Source of the DNA: Agapetus fuscipes
Taxonomy: Eukaryota > Arthropoda > Insecta > Trichoptera > Glossosomatidae
Direction of reading: 5' to 3'
Length of the DNA stretch: 64,000 nucleotides
Assembly (NCBI GenBank): GCA_951799405.1
Contig: OX637338.1
Span: 9,486,001-9,550,000, forward strand
A program made the translations under genes and the position numbers. The notes below the pieces were generated by a model. It did no database searches. It was not told where the DNA came from and saw only the letters and a program-made list of their open reading frames with translations. The stretch's first letter is position 1; each line of letters begins with the position of its first letter. This document shows, one piece after another, positions 1 to 11,221 of the stretch.

Positions 1-562
1 TACATACTATTTAGACCGCGCCTTACCAAACGCACATCTTCACTTATAAATAATTATGTATGTTTGTAGGTATGAAAAGCGTGCACGCATTTTTTATTAT
101 TCATGAGCACAGGGCTGACTTAATGATATGTACTTATTTTTTTGTTAATTACGAGTCTCAAAGTAACTAATAAGAAACTATACCAGATACCCGCTACGTA
201 AAAATGGTTTGCCAAAGCTTTGGAAACTTTGAAGATGACAACATAATAGAATTGATCTAAAGAGTATTTGATTTGATTTTTGTAGAATCATATCGGTATG
301 TATTTAGTTATAATCTGAATTTTAATTACATTTTATACTTGATTTAACATGTACCCTTATTCCAAGCATAGTTACGTTTTTACGTATTTTCTTATTATTC
401 TCAAACATCATTTTTCTTTTTGTTACATGCATTTAAACTTTTCTTTTGAATGCGACAGTACCTTACATTGGTGCACGTTAAAAGACTGATTTATTTTTGC
501 ACCATTACAAACCATTGGGTTATGAAATGAAAACACCTTCATAAATATATTATGGTAAATTG
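1..562. other. AT-rich non-coding DNA, nothing recognised
   Basis: No coding frame, RNA gene or repeat boundary could be recognised. It lies beyond the 3' end of the minus-strand Osiris gene. A minus-strand AATAAA (563-568), about 200 bases past that gene's stop, is a possible polyadenylation signal. Confidence 0.4.
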
Positions 563-771
563 TTTATTTTTTTAATAAATAAGACGTAAGTAATAATATA
601 CAACAGAAATAAATAAATAAATTATCCTATTTTAGTGACAGCATTCGAGCAATTTGAAAGGCACTGATTCCTTAATTGGATAGCACACCAGACTCCGTGA
701 TCAGTCATGGTCCTCCCACCGTCTCCCGAGGACCTCATCGTAGCAGGATAAACGTCTTCCAGGCGCCAACC

Positions 772-3213
772 TCACTGGGCATTGGTGGCCATGGTCTGGT
801 CGTAGTAGTACCTGTAGGGATCTACGGTGGCGGACTGCTTGCCTGGACGGACCACGTAGTAATTCCTCCTGCGAATTTAAAAACTGCATGTTAAAATTAG
901 ATTGAAGTCACCAAATGTTACACGGCAATCACTTATGTCAAAAGAAACCAAAAATGCAACTAAGCTACACATATAATGTAACTTCTTGCCGCGTTATTCC
1001 CGAAGGGTATCGCATTTGGCGAGTGGAAACTATTTATTTTTACAGGCAAGGGGGCCGGCCTTACGCCAACCATTTTAGTTGATTTGGGGGATGGTACTCA
1101 TTTCTTGTGAAGGCTGAGCTAGCCTTGCCAGTATTTTATTTTGGGTTTTGAAATAAACACCGAAACGGGAAATCATTTCTGACACCCTCGGTGGGATTCG
1201 AACCCGAGCTCTCGGCATGGAATGCAAGCACTCTACCAACTGAGCTATCAACCGGGCTTTATTTAAATTATGAATAACAATAAATTATTAAGTATTATTT
1301 CGTAAACAGATATTTTTGTTTTATTCTCGATATTTTCCAAAGTTACTAAAACTCTTGTTGACTGTCCAATTCCGTTAGTTTTTCAAGATTCTCCCAATTC
1401 AATGAAATTATGATTAACCCCATTTATTGTATGTGGGCATTTATATTTTACCTGTCATCTTATAAAGTTAAAAAATCTATAAATTTTAGTTTCCTCTGCT
1501 CTTAATGAAAACATAAAAATAAGGAAGATTAATTTTCTTGAAATGGACGGTTGTCAATTTTCAACAATAGTAACAATGATATTTAAATCAATTAAACGCA
1601 TTGATTCACATTTAATCAATTAATGGAAATGACTCAAGTTTTTTAATATTACATGATTTCATTATAAAATATCGTTTCAACTTCTTGGACTGACTCAACT
1701 TGCTAACATATTTTTATTCCTGACGGTAGGTTTCATCCCAGCTTTATTCCCTTTGAATATGTGTTGTTTTCACGATGATATACAACATTACCTGTTGTGT
1801 CCATCAGCGTGCACCTGGAAGGTGGTCTCCCCATGTCCTCCGTCGTGGCTGAAGAGCTTCTTGAGGGCGATGATGCCGGCGATGGTGAGCGCGACCTTGC
1901 TGGCAATCAGAGCCTTGCCAGCGATGGCGGCCAAGGTCTTCAAAGCAATTCCTCCGACAACGCTCACGGTGGTGAAGATCCCGAGGAGCAGGTAGGGGAG
2001 GACCTTCTTGCCTAAGAGGAAATACAATAATATATTTAAAATCAAACCCTACATTGTTCTCAAATATTATCTCAATCATAATATGGATTTCTGATTTTGA
2101 AAATGGATTCCAATGATCATGAATTTGATTACCACAACTTTACAAAAATAATTGAGAAATGTAAAAACAATGAGCTTATGATTTTTTTCAGACTAAACAA
2201 GCAATATTAGAACATTTAGCTTTTGTTACAATTATTTTCATTTCCCCTTAAAAACAGTGGCATTGTCATTGTTTACTGGTACAATATATTATCTTGTACT
2301 TTTTTCGTACAATCTTTCAAAATGAATTTTCCATATATTGATTCATATATTGAAAAAAAATATGATTTTGTCCCATCTTCTCTTTTAGATGTAAGTGCAC
2401 TTTATTTTTTATGAGAAATAAATTTAGTTAAAATCTGTAAGATTGTAAGATAAATAAGTGCATAATGTCGTACTCTTTCCCCTAGCTTCGCTGGCCAGAT
2501 CCATGGTGAGGGTGTGCGTGTTGAAGAGCTGCTGGAACTTGGCCTTGAGCTGGGCATCCAGTTTGTCTTCAGCGCTCAGGCCGGCGAAGGAGCGGGGCTC
2601 GGGGATGCGCGCGGCCTGGGAGGTGTTCTGCCGCACCAACACCAAACCATCAGCCAGCTGGATGTTGTCCTGCGAATCATGAGTTAGACCTTTGTATTCC
2701 AGTTGATGATATCATTGTTCTAAGTGAAATATTAAGCAAGATGAAATTACAAAATCTAGTTAAATTGACATTTTAAATGCTTGAAATGCAACCACTGCTT
2801 AAAAAATAATATCAAACTTTGTCATTTAGTTTTGAGGATTGTAAAATAATTTGTTGATATTGATTGCAACATTTAAATTATTTTTGATGTGATTTATAAG
2901 TGGTTTTTTATCGTCTAATGAAGTTTTGGTGTAATGTGTCCCCTGGCCCCAGGCATACCTGGTCCACGGCCCTGCTGAGGGCATTGATGGCTTTGGTCTT
3001 CAGGCAGGCGGTCATCTCCCTGTTGGAGCTGCAGTCATCATACACCTTCTGGAGGACAGCGAACTCCGCGCTGGGCCACCAGGAGTCTTCCTCGGCGCGT
3101 CCCTCCACTTCGTTCACATCCTCGTACTTCCTGGCTCTCCTGGAGTCTTGGTGGGCATCTACCAGCACCAGGCAGAGCGCAAGCGCAACGGTTACTCGCA
3201 AAAGAGAACACAT
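772..3213 (-). CDS. Osiris-family protein (DUF1676), four coding exons
   Basis: Exons on the minus strand are 3213-2959, 2669-2474, 2011-1792 and 868-772. All have GT/AG borders and compatible phases (0, 1, 2) and give 255 aa. The protein opens with a hydrophobic signal peptide (MCSLLRVTVALALCLVLVDA). Next comes the family's two-cysteine region (DDCSSNREMTACLKTKAI). Exon 2 holds the middle of DUF1676, ending in SEARGK. Exon 3 encodes a long hydrophobic, Ala/Gly/Ile-rich segment (LLLGIFTTVSVVGGIALKTL), the putative membrane region of Osiris proteins. The last exon is Tyr-rich (NYYVVRPGK, YRYYYDQT). Osiris proteins are insect secretory or endosomal membrane proteins linked to cuticle formation. 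Which Osiris paralogue this is cannot be said. Coding DNA is much richer in GC than its surroundings. A family A SINE sits in intron 3. A TATA box and initiator lie 30 bases apart upstream. Confidence 0.93.
955..1256 (-). mobile_element. SINE family A copy (tRNA-headed), in the Osiris intron
   Basis: The tRNA-like head is at 1189-1256 on the minus strand. It has an A box (TAGCTCAGTTGG) and a perfect B box (GGTTCGAATCC). The body runs to a shared end reading GTGTAGCTTAGTTGC in the family. This is one of the more complete copies. Confidence 0.85.
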
Positions 3214-3275
3214 TTTATTTGTTTATCACTGTTGGATAATATTAAACTAGTGCTTGCGATGGCAGCTAAATTGCA

Positions 3276-3308
3276 ACTGACTTGGTTCAGCAGGTGCCGC
3301 GGTATATA
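3276..3308 (-). promoter_or_regulatory. Core promoter of the Osiris gene: TATA box plus initiator
   Basis: On the minus strand a TATATA (3308-3303) is followed by the insect initiator TCAGT (3280-3276). The initiator A (3278) lies 30 bases from the first T of TATATA. This predicts a 64-nt 5' leader before the ATG at 3213. Confidence 0.75.
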
Positions 3309-4346
3309 AGGGCATCCTCTCCACCACTCCAGCGCGCTGCGCCGTCAGCCACTGCTGCTGCCAACACGTCCCACAAGCGCCATCACCATCCGGCAAGCCA
3401 TTCCGCACCAATTGTTTTCATATTCCAGCCGATATTATGTAAGTGAACTTGAAATTCATTAACGAGAAACATTTTCTATGGTGATTTTCTCTTGTAGAAT
3501 GCAAAGGAAAAATGCACATACGTAGGTGCGATTAGGTACTTGCCGCTTATTAACAGCGTCTAGCACGTAAACTTGCTTATCTCTCCATGTGTGAAAAAGT
3601 GCAATTAAATTGTTGATTTTGCTTTGCGTGTGAACGCTCAAACACAAAACTCTATTTTCACGTTATACTTGTAACTGCCTACCTATTTGGCCATCAACTT
3701 TTTCTTACGATCTGCGATACCGACTTTACAATTTGTGAAGTATTTATTTCTGTATTTCAGATTTTGTGATGTAAAATATCTAGAACTGTTTATCAATGTG
3801 TGATATATGTACTCTATTACAACTTACTAATGGTTATTAGTAAAGTCAAGTACTTAGATACTATTCAAAATGAGTAGCTAAACGGAGCGCCACTTCAACA
3901 TAATAATAGTGTACTAAAGAAAACTTAAGAAGGATGGATAAATACGTGTATGAGCACCTGAAAAATAACAGCACGTGAATAGACTCGCAGTAAAACAGTT
4001 CTTCTCAGATTTTGTATTTTGTTAAAACCCTGATTTAAATGATTAGAGAAAACTACTACTATATTTTTATTATTTTGTGTAGGTACATATTTTATAAATT
4101 ATAACTTAATCTTATTTGTAATTTGGTAATTAAACACTCGCTTTTTTAACAAGTCGAGTTATTACTTAATCATTTTCTGTACTCAATGCATTTGTCATTT
4201 TTTTGTATTGATTCTTAATTTTATCTGTCTTTTTCATTATCCCTTATTTTGATTTTTATTCAATTTTAATAATATTTCATTTCCATCACTATATTATACT
4301 TGATACCATTTGGGTATTATTTACCTTACTAGCTATCAAAGCTTGG
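3309..4346. other. Intergenic AT-rich DNA
   Basis: Only 3310-3440 stands out, as a GC-richer stretch behind the Osiris promoter. No gene or clear repeat was seen. Confidence 0.4.
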
Positions 4347-4418
4347 TAGGTACCACAGATCATAGCTTTATTCTTTGATCTGTGGTAGGTACCTACCTTA
4401 ATTCTTTGATCTGTGGTA
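4347..4418. repeat. Short inverted plus direct repeat
   Basis: TAGGTACCACAGATCA (4347-4362) pairs with TGATCTGTGGTAGGTACCTA further on (ending at 4395). The word TTCTTTGATCTGTGGTA occurs twice (4371, 4402). A poly-A run follows. It could be a foldback element or replication-slippage debris. Confidence 0.55.
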
Positions 4419-4527
4419 AAAAAAAAAATATGATGATTTATTTGGTGAGCGCTGTTTTTGTGTGTGTCAAAAAAAAAAAAAAAAAATGAACAATAAAAAA
4501 AAACATAATAATAATAATAATATTAGG

Positions 4528-4813
4528 ATTATTTATTTGGTGAGCGCTGTTTTTGTGTGTATCACACCTCAAGAGCCCTCTGCGAGCTTGGTCGTCGCTG
4601 TAGAAAGCGCCAATTCTCAAGCAAGACCCAGTTATTGTAAGGCTGGATGGACCTTTTGATGACCGGTCTTTGGTAAAGGTTTATGAATTTTTCATCCCAG
4701 CGAAGAGAAAATTTGAAAATACAAATGGTATATTTTTTGTGCTCCGCCGGGATTCGAACCCACGACCTTCCAGTTACGAGTCCGAAGTGTTACCACCTGG
4801 ACTACGGACCGGT
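4528..4813 (-). mobile_element. SINE family B copy (tRNA module and tail; no 5S module)
   Basis: The minus strand reads the tRNA-like head at 4740-4813 (A box TAGTCCAGGTGG-like, B box GGTTCGAATCC) and then the shared tail with GGTCCATCCAGCC and CTTGCTTGAGAATTGGCGC. The 5S rRNA module seen in the copies at 34.3 and 58.4 kb is absent here. Confidence 0.8.
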
Positions 4814-5203
4814 CGTAGGTACTTACATAGGTACCTTATGATTTTTTATATTTTTAATGATGTTGTTTCTCTAACAATTTTTTTAATAATATTAATTCTT
4901 GTAGTATTTGATTTTTGTAGTATTTTTTTCTTCTTATTTACATATTGTAATTTCTTTCCAATTATTTCCCTTCCACCTTTTTGACTAGGATTTCTCTGAA
5001 ATTAAATAAAAAAGTTTTATATTGGATATTGTTTTGTACAAAAGGGCGATACGTTATGAGAATGAATTTTCCAATCAATTTCTAAAATATGAATTTTCAC
5101 TGTGTAAATACACGAACTCTTAAAAGTCTTAGAAATACGTTATATTTTTTAATAATATTGTCTGATTTTATATCGTAAAGAAAATATCATCTCTTTAAAA
5201 AGT

Positions 5204-5390
5204 AATGTAACTAAGCTGCACATAGATAGATATGGTGCAACTTTTTACCACCTTGTCCTCGAAGCGGTAGCATGTGTCTTGTGTGACCTATTTATTTTCA
5301 CAGGTAAGGTGGCTGGCTTTACGTCAACCACTTCACTGGAAGTGGGAGGTTCCCAGCTCCCATGGGGGCTGGTAGCTTGGGTACTCGCTA
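5204..5390 (-). mobile_element. SINE family A, truncated copy
   Basis: This is the 3' half of the family A body (minus strand, ending with the AGCTTAGTTAC-like terminus at 5204). The tRNA head is missing. Confidence 0.7.
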
Positions 5391-6910
5391 TTAAAGTTAC
5401 GTAGGTATCGATGTATAGCAAAATAATTACTATCTCCGTGTGTAATTCTAATCCATAATCATTTTTATAGGGATGCTATTTTCACAAGTAATACTTTCCT
5501 CGTTGTACCATCATAATGGTTCTACGATTATAAATAGGGCGCACCGTTTCTTGTTGAGCGCACGTGATGTGTTGTATTAAAAAAATTAAAGTATTTTTAT
5601 CTGAAAGTGATGTACGAAAGTATCAAACTCATATTGCATCTTTCATTTATAAATTCACATTAATCTACGAAACCATTTCATACAGAACCAAATAAATAAA
5701 TCAAAAATGCCGCTAAAAACATGTTCCTAGGTTGTGGCAGCACTTACAGTACAGGTTGGCATGGATCAAACTGGACGTGCTAAAAATTGAAACTAATTTT
5801 GCCATCTTGTAAAACATCACTTTTGATAACGCAATGTGATGTCAACTGAATGGTTAAAATTCAAGAAATATTTTTATGAGAAAAAACAAAATAAATACTA
5901 TTGATTTAATCAGTTTTAAGGCCCTAAAGTCACAACAGCGCCCACATTATACGTCTGTTGTGAAATCCTTCAAGCACGTTGTTGCACTGTAGTACAAGTT
6001 TGACGTTTTATCTGTACATGACGTGACATTTTGACTTTTTTTCTTTTATTCAAATATACTACATTATTTACTTTTTAGTAAAAAAAAGTAAGCTGGATTT
6101 TTATGATGCATTCATCAGTATACAGTAGTTAATAATAAGCGTCAAAATATGCGCTGAAATTAGTTTAAATTAAAATATTAACCTAACATATTTCTTATGA
6201 AAACTGAACTCATATTTGCCTTTGAACCATTGAGGTATATATATCTCAATGCTTTGAACTTAATCTTCAGCTATTTATGTAAATTAAAACATTTACCAAT
6301 ACGGCTCTAAAGGAACCTTGGCCTGCCAAATACTGTCCTTAACTTTGATTCAGATTTCTTCGTACTCATGTCTCATACCCAAATTGACTCCAAACTGCGT
6401 ACTGTTTTTCTTAGTTTTTTAGCTAGTTTTGTAGCTTAGTTTAGCGGCTCGCTTTCCTAAATGAAATTTAAAAAAAAAACTATGTCTCGTGCAGCTGCCC
6501 CCTAACTTCTATACTCACTTGCCACCTGAAGAAATTGTGGGGTATCTCTCTAAGACAACCACAAAAACATTTGGATTTAATTAGCTGCTACCAGGATCTT
6601 GTATACCTACTAGTGTCTTCTCATCTATATAATCTTAGTTGCAAGGATATTAGGGATAAGCAAATGAGAAAAAACATTGAAATGTTCGATAGGTATTTTG
6701 AAACAGTATCGATTTGCATATAATTAGGAAAAAAAAATATTCAATACTTTCCCCCAAAAAAGTCATAAAGATGGGTAGAGCAGCACTTTAAAAAGAATGT
6801 TGATTTTTATAAAATCAATATTCATATTGATAAAACCTACAGATTGATGACTAATTTCATGTCCTCACCTTTCAGTTACTTAGTTATGAGTTTTTACTCA
6901 TAAATTTATT
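5391..6910. other. Upstream region of BCDIN3D, no gene recognised
   Basis: Short open frames here have no recognisable domains. A non-coding first exon of BCDIN3D may lie here, because a splice acceptor sits just before that gene's ATG. Confidence 0.35.
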
Positions 6911-6983
6911 GACGTGCCGTAGCTGAGCGAGACTGATATCTACTCAGTCTCGAGGCCGCATGTACTCACCCAGAGAGCACGTC
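6911..6983. other. Candidate 73-nt structured element upstream of BCDIN3D
   Basis: Seven-base arms GACGTGC (6911-6917) and GCACGTC (6977-6983) pair perfectly. They enclose a perfect 9-bp hairpin, CGAGACTGA (6928-6936) with TCAGTCTCG (6944-6952), which has a 7-base loop. It lacks a T-loop sequence, so it is not a tRNA gene. It may be an RNA element or a small foldback repeat. Confidence 0.35.
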
Positions 6984-7115
6984 TAATTTTGTCCGTGAAA
7001 ATGAGAGCATCTCATCACAATAAGTCATTTTTACTTCTAAAGCAAATAAAGGCAGTCTAAGCCTTGGGGCATAAGATTTATTTTTTCATTTATACATTAT
7101 AATTTAATTTCAGAA

Positions 7116-7841
7116 ATGGAAGATTTGGAATTCAAAGGCAATGATCCAGGAGCCGTGAGATTTGGAAACTTCATTAATTACTACCAGTTCCATCCACCAG
7201 AAACAAGAACATCCAATCTCCCAAAAGAGCTATGGAATTTACCTGAAGGAAACAATGACACTTTAGCAGTATTAGATATTGGCTGCAATTCAGGAAATTT
7301 AACAAAGTCTCTTCACCAGTTTTTACAAACAAATTCAAACTGTTCAAAAATTGTTACGTTGGGGATTGATATTGATCCCATGTTAATATTAAGAGCGAAT
7401 GAAATGGTAGAGGATGGTTTGTCATTCCTCTGCTTAAATGTGGTGTCTCAAGAAACCCGCAACAAATTGGATGCCCATTTAAAACAATTCAACAAGGAAA
7501 AGTTTGATGTGCTATTCTGTTTTTCTACCACCATGTGGATTCACTTGAATTATGGAGATGATGGAATGAATAATTTCTTAAATTACATCTCTGAAAAAAG
7601 TAATATGATTGTCTTGGAGCCTCAGCCGTGGAAATGTTACAGAAATGCTGTAAGAAGAATGAAGAAAACAGATCAAGTATTTCCTTTGTATGATTCAATA
7701 AAAATTCGTAACAATATAGAAAGTGAAATAGAAAAGTTTATTCTGAATACGAGTAACTTTGTTAAAATACATGAGGATGTATCACAAAACTGGGAAAGGA
7801 AATTATTATTTTTCAGGAACAAAAATAGCATTTGTTTGTAA
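7116..7841 (+). CDS. BCDIN3D: BCDIN3D-type RNA 5'-monophosphate methyltransferase
   Basis: A single 241-aa coding exon. Members of this Bin3 family methylate the 5'-monophosphate of RNAs, notably cytoplasmic tRNA-His and some pre-miRNAs, using S-adenosylmethionine. Visible motifs are the family's N-terminal FGNFINYYQFHPPE (res 17-30), the SAM-binding loop LDIGCNSG (53-60), the acidic strand GIDIDP (83-88), the Bin3 signature WIHLNYGDDG (141-150) and LEPQPWKCY (167-175). The length is slightly below that of the human protein. The ATG follows a splice acceptor by two bases (TTTCAG at 7108-7113), so an upstream non-coding exon is likely. AATAAA at 7941-7946 is the probable polyadenylation signal. 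An RTE LINE is inserted about 330 bp downstream in the same orientation. Confidence 0.93.
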   Translation: MEDLEFKGNDPGAVRFGNFINYYQFHPPETRTSNLPKELWNLPEGNNDTLAVLDIGCNSGNLTKSLHQFLQTNSNCSKIVTLGIDIDPMLILRANEMVEDGLSFLCLNVVSQETRNKLDAHLKQFNKEKFDVLFCFSTTMWIHLNYGDDGMNNFLNYISEKSNMIVLEPQPWKCYRNAVRRMKKTDQVFPLYDSIKIRNNIESEIEKFILNTSNFVKIHEDVSQNWERKLLFFRNKNSICL

Positions 7842-8170
7842 AATTTATTACAAATGACTCAGATTTTGTACTCAAAGTTTATTGTAATTTTGATCATATA
7901 TATATGCATATAAATGAAATTAGTAAGTTCTTTTCTTAAAAATAAACCTTGTGTCTGCTTCATTCAAAAGATGATATTGGAGATAATACTCCTTACATAA
8001 TGTGATAAAATAATTTTGATTCATTTGACAAAACATCATGGTATCCATTTTTTTTTCTGAAAATTACATTGAAATAATTTCATAATCAACAACATCGATC
8101 GACATTAATTAAGATTATTTATTTTCCCTTATCATTTTGACATTTTATTTGATATATACTTAACATTAAA

Positions 8171-11100
8171 GGTTGCCAAAAGCTTTGCCAGGTACAGTGG
8201 GAAACCACTGTGGCCTGGTAAAAGCAGACGTAAGAAAGGAGATGAATGGATTATTGCTACTTTGAATGTAAGAGGTATGAAAAATAAGGAAGAAGAACTA
8301 TTGAAAGAGATGAATGAGAGAAAAATTAAAATTTTATGTGTGACCGAAACTAAAATGAAAGGTGAAGGAGAGAAAGTTATGAGTAATGGAAATTTGTTCA
8401 TTTACTCAGGTGTGAAAGATGGATGTCCTAGACAGGGTGTTGGTGTGATTTTTAGTGAATGTGTGAAGAGCTATATCAGGAATTATGAATGGATCTCCCC
8501 TAGGATTCTCCTAGTAAGGATCAAGTACGATAGAACGAATTTTCTACTGATAGCATGCTATGCGCCAGTAGATTCAGAATGTATGGAGATTAAGAATGAA
8601 TTCTGGGATATGCTTGACGATAAAATCAGAATGAAAGACAAAGAAGAAAAGGTGATTCTGCTTGGTGACATGAACGGATGGGTGGGTAGAAGAAAGGAAG
8701 AGTATGAAAGGGTAATAGGACCAAACGGAAGGGGTGTCATCAATGGCAGTGGGAGACGGCTTGTTGACGTGTGTGTGGAGCATGGTATGTTTGTATCAAA
8801 TACTTGGTATAAGCATAAAGACGTGCACACATACACGTGGTATGGGCCAAATACTCGCACAGTCATTGACTACATATGTATGGAAGAATGTATGAGAGGT
8901 GCCATAAGAGATGTCAGAGTCTACCAAGGTATATCCGTGGGCTCAGACCATCATCTCTTGTGTGCAAAAGTAATGATAGGCGAAGTAAAAGATAGGAAAA
9001 GAACGAAAGTGATTAAGATGAAAAGAGTGAAAGTGGAAAAATTAGATGATGAAAATGTCAGGAATGATTTTGAAGCTGAAATAAGCCAGATTTTGAAATC
9101 GGATGAATGCAAGGAACTTGTGAAGAATGCATGTGTAGAAAAAATGTGGAAAACATTTAAAACATGTTTGGTCGAAAGCGCAAAGAGAGTATGCGGTGAA
9201 GTTACGATTGGGCATAGAAAAGGCAATGAATGGTGGAATGATAGGGTTAAACAAGCAGTGAAAGAGAAGAAAGAGAGTTATTTAAAATGGATTAATGACA
9301 GAAAGAATAAAGTGTTAGAGACTGAATACAAGGCGAAAAAATGGCTAGCGAAGAATGAAGTTCAAATGAGTAAGAGAAGAATGGAAGAAAAATTGAGTGA
9401 AAGAGCACAGAATGACTTCTCTGACAATAAAAAGATGTTCTGGAGCTGGGTGAGACAAAACAACGACAGTTGTAGGTCCACAACTCCGGGAATAAAAAAT
9501 GTAAGCGGAGACATTCTGTGGAATAAAGACGATGTAAAAAAGAGATGGAAAGAATATTTTAATGAGGTTTTTGGTGAAGAAGAATGTGATTTAACTGTGA
9601 AAGGAGATTATGATGAGGGCAATGTTTTGAAAATATCGAAAGAAGAAGTAAGAAAGGTCATAAAGGAATTAAAGAATGGGAAAGCTGCAAGTGTGGATGG
9701 TGTGAGACCTGAGATGATGAAAGCGGGAGGAGAATGTGTAATTGAATGGATGAAAGAGCTTTGCGAATTGTGTGTTAGTGTCAAGGAGGTTCCATCGGAC
9801 TGGAGAGAGGCGGTCATTGTGCCAATCTACAAAGGTAAAGGTGACAAAAAAGACTGCCGTAACTTCAGACCGATTAGCCTTCTTAGTGTGCCAGGTAAAG
9901 TGCTATGCAAGATTCTTATCCATAGGGTAAGATTATCCACCCAGGAGAGGGTCTCAGATATACAATCTGGCTTTATGCCGGAAAGAGGTTGCGTAGACCA
10001 GATATTCGCGCTTCGACAGATCGTCGAAAAACAGCTAGCCGTAAACAAAAAGGTCTACGCGGCTTTCGTAGATCTTGAGAAAGCCTTCGACTCGGTGGAT
10101 AGAAGTATGATGTGGTGTGTGCTTGAGAGGTATGGTGTGAATAAAGCACTTCTGAACGCGATACGCGCCATCTATCTAAATAGCAGGGCGTGTGTCAGGG
10201 TGGATGGAGAATACAGCGAGTATTTTAATGTGTACAAGGGTGTGAGACAGGGTTGCATAATGAGCCCGTGGTTATTCAATATAATTATGGATCATTGTGT
10301 TAAACAAGCGAATCTGGAAGGGCATGGCATACAGATTGGAGAGAGAAAAGTAGGAGTTCTGCTTTATGCTGATGATGCAGTACTAATTGCTGATTCAGCA
10401 GCAGAGCTTCAGGCAATGCTCTCTAGTCTGAACCATGCTCTGTGTGTGAACAAGTTGAAAATTAATGCAAGTAAGACGAAAGTACTGATTTTTGACAGAA
10501 CGGATGAAAATGAAGAGTGCACGTTTTTGTTGAATGGTACGAAAGTTGAAGTTGTGGATGAATTTAGATACTTGGGAAGTATGTTTGAGAAGAATGGAAA
10601 GATGACAAGAGAACTTGAGAATAGGGTGTGCAAGGGAAAACAAGTGGTCGGTGCAATAGGAAGAATAGCAAAGAACAAGCGATTGACGATGGATCTGAGA
10701 ATGGCGGTACACAATGGTATATTGTTACCGACTTTGTTGTATGGAAGTGAAGCATGGACAGTGAACGATAGCGAAATGAGTAAAGTATGTACGGTGGAAA
10801 TGAAGCATCTGAGAAGCATGACAGGAAAAACTCTGAGGGATAGAGTTAGGAATGAATGGGTAAAAAAAGAATGTAATTTGAAAGAGGATGTGAAAGTTAA
10901 GGTACAAAAGAATGTGATGAGATGGTTTGGACATGTGGAAAGAATGAATGATGATAGACTGACAAAGTATGTATACAAAGAAAGTGTGAAAGGAAAAAGA
11001 GGGAAGGGACGACCGAGAAAAGTATGGAGTGATCAGATTGAGGAGATTGTGAAAGAATGGGATATACAAAGTGAGCGTAAAAGAAGAAAATGCATGAAAA

Positions 11101-11221
11101 AGGTGATGGATATGAATGAATTGAAAGAGGTATGTAAGGATAGGAAAAAATGGAGGCAACTCTGCAGAGGCTCTGGCCACCCCTATCGGAATGGCGACAG
11201 AGTTACAGTTACAGTTACAGT
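8171..11221 (+). mobile_element. RTE-clade non-LTR retrotransposon
   Basis: The unit starts with a GC-rich hairpin and ends in a short (ACAGTT)n tail (about 11198-11221), the microsatellite-type 3' end usual for RTE elements. The word ATTAAA flanks both sides (8165-8170 and 11222-11227), a plausible target-site duplication. At about 3.05 kb it is close to full length for RTE. Related fragments lie at 13.8, 30.1, 56.3 and 59.7 kb. Confidence 0.85.

Noticed and set aside
1189..1256. tRNA gene on the minus strand
   Set aside because: The A and B boxes are good, but the acceptor stem is poor and the same head with the same body recurs elsewhere in the window, so it is a SINE head.
3303..3310. 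Plus-strand TATATAAG promoter
   Set aside because: No gene follows on the plus strand, while the minus strand has an initiator at the right distance and a clear gene.
4470..4530. Coding frames over the poly-A/AAT region
   Set aside because: Low-complexity DNA next to a SINE; no family resemblance.
6911..6983. tRNA gene
   Set aside because: Length and outer stem fit, but no T-loop (GTTCRA) or normal anticodon arm is present.
10409..10978. 189-codon minus-strand open frame
   Set aside because: Shadow of the RTE reverse transcriptase frame on the other strand; composition mirrors the LINE protein.
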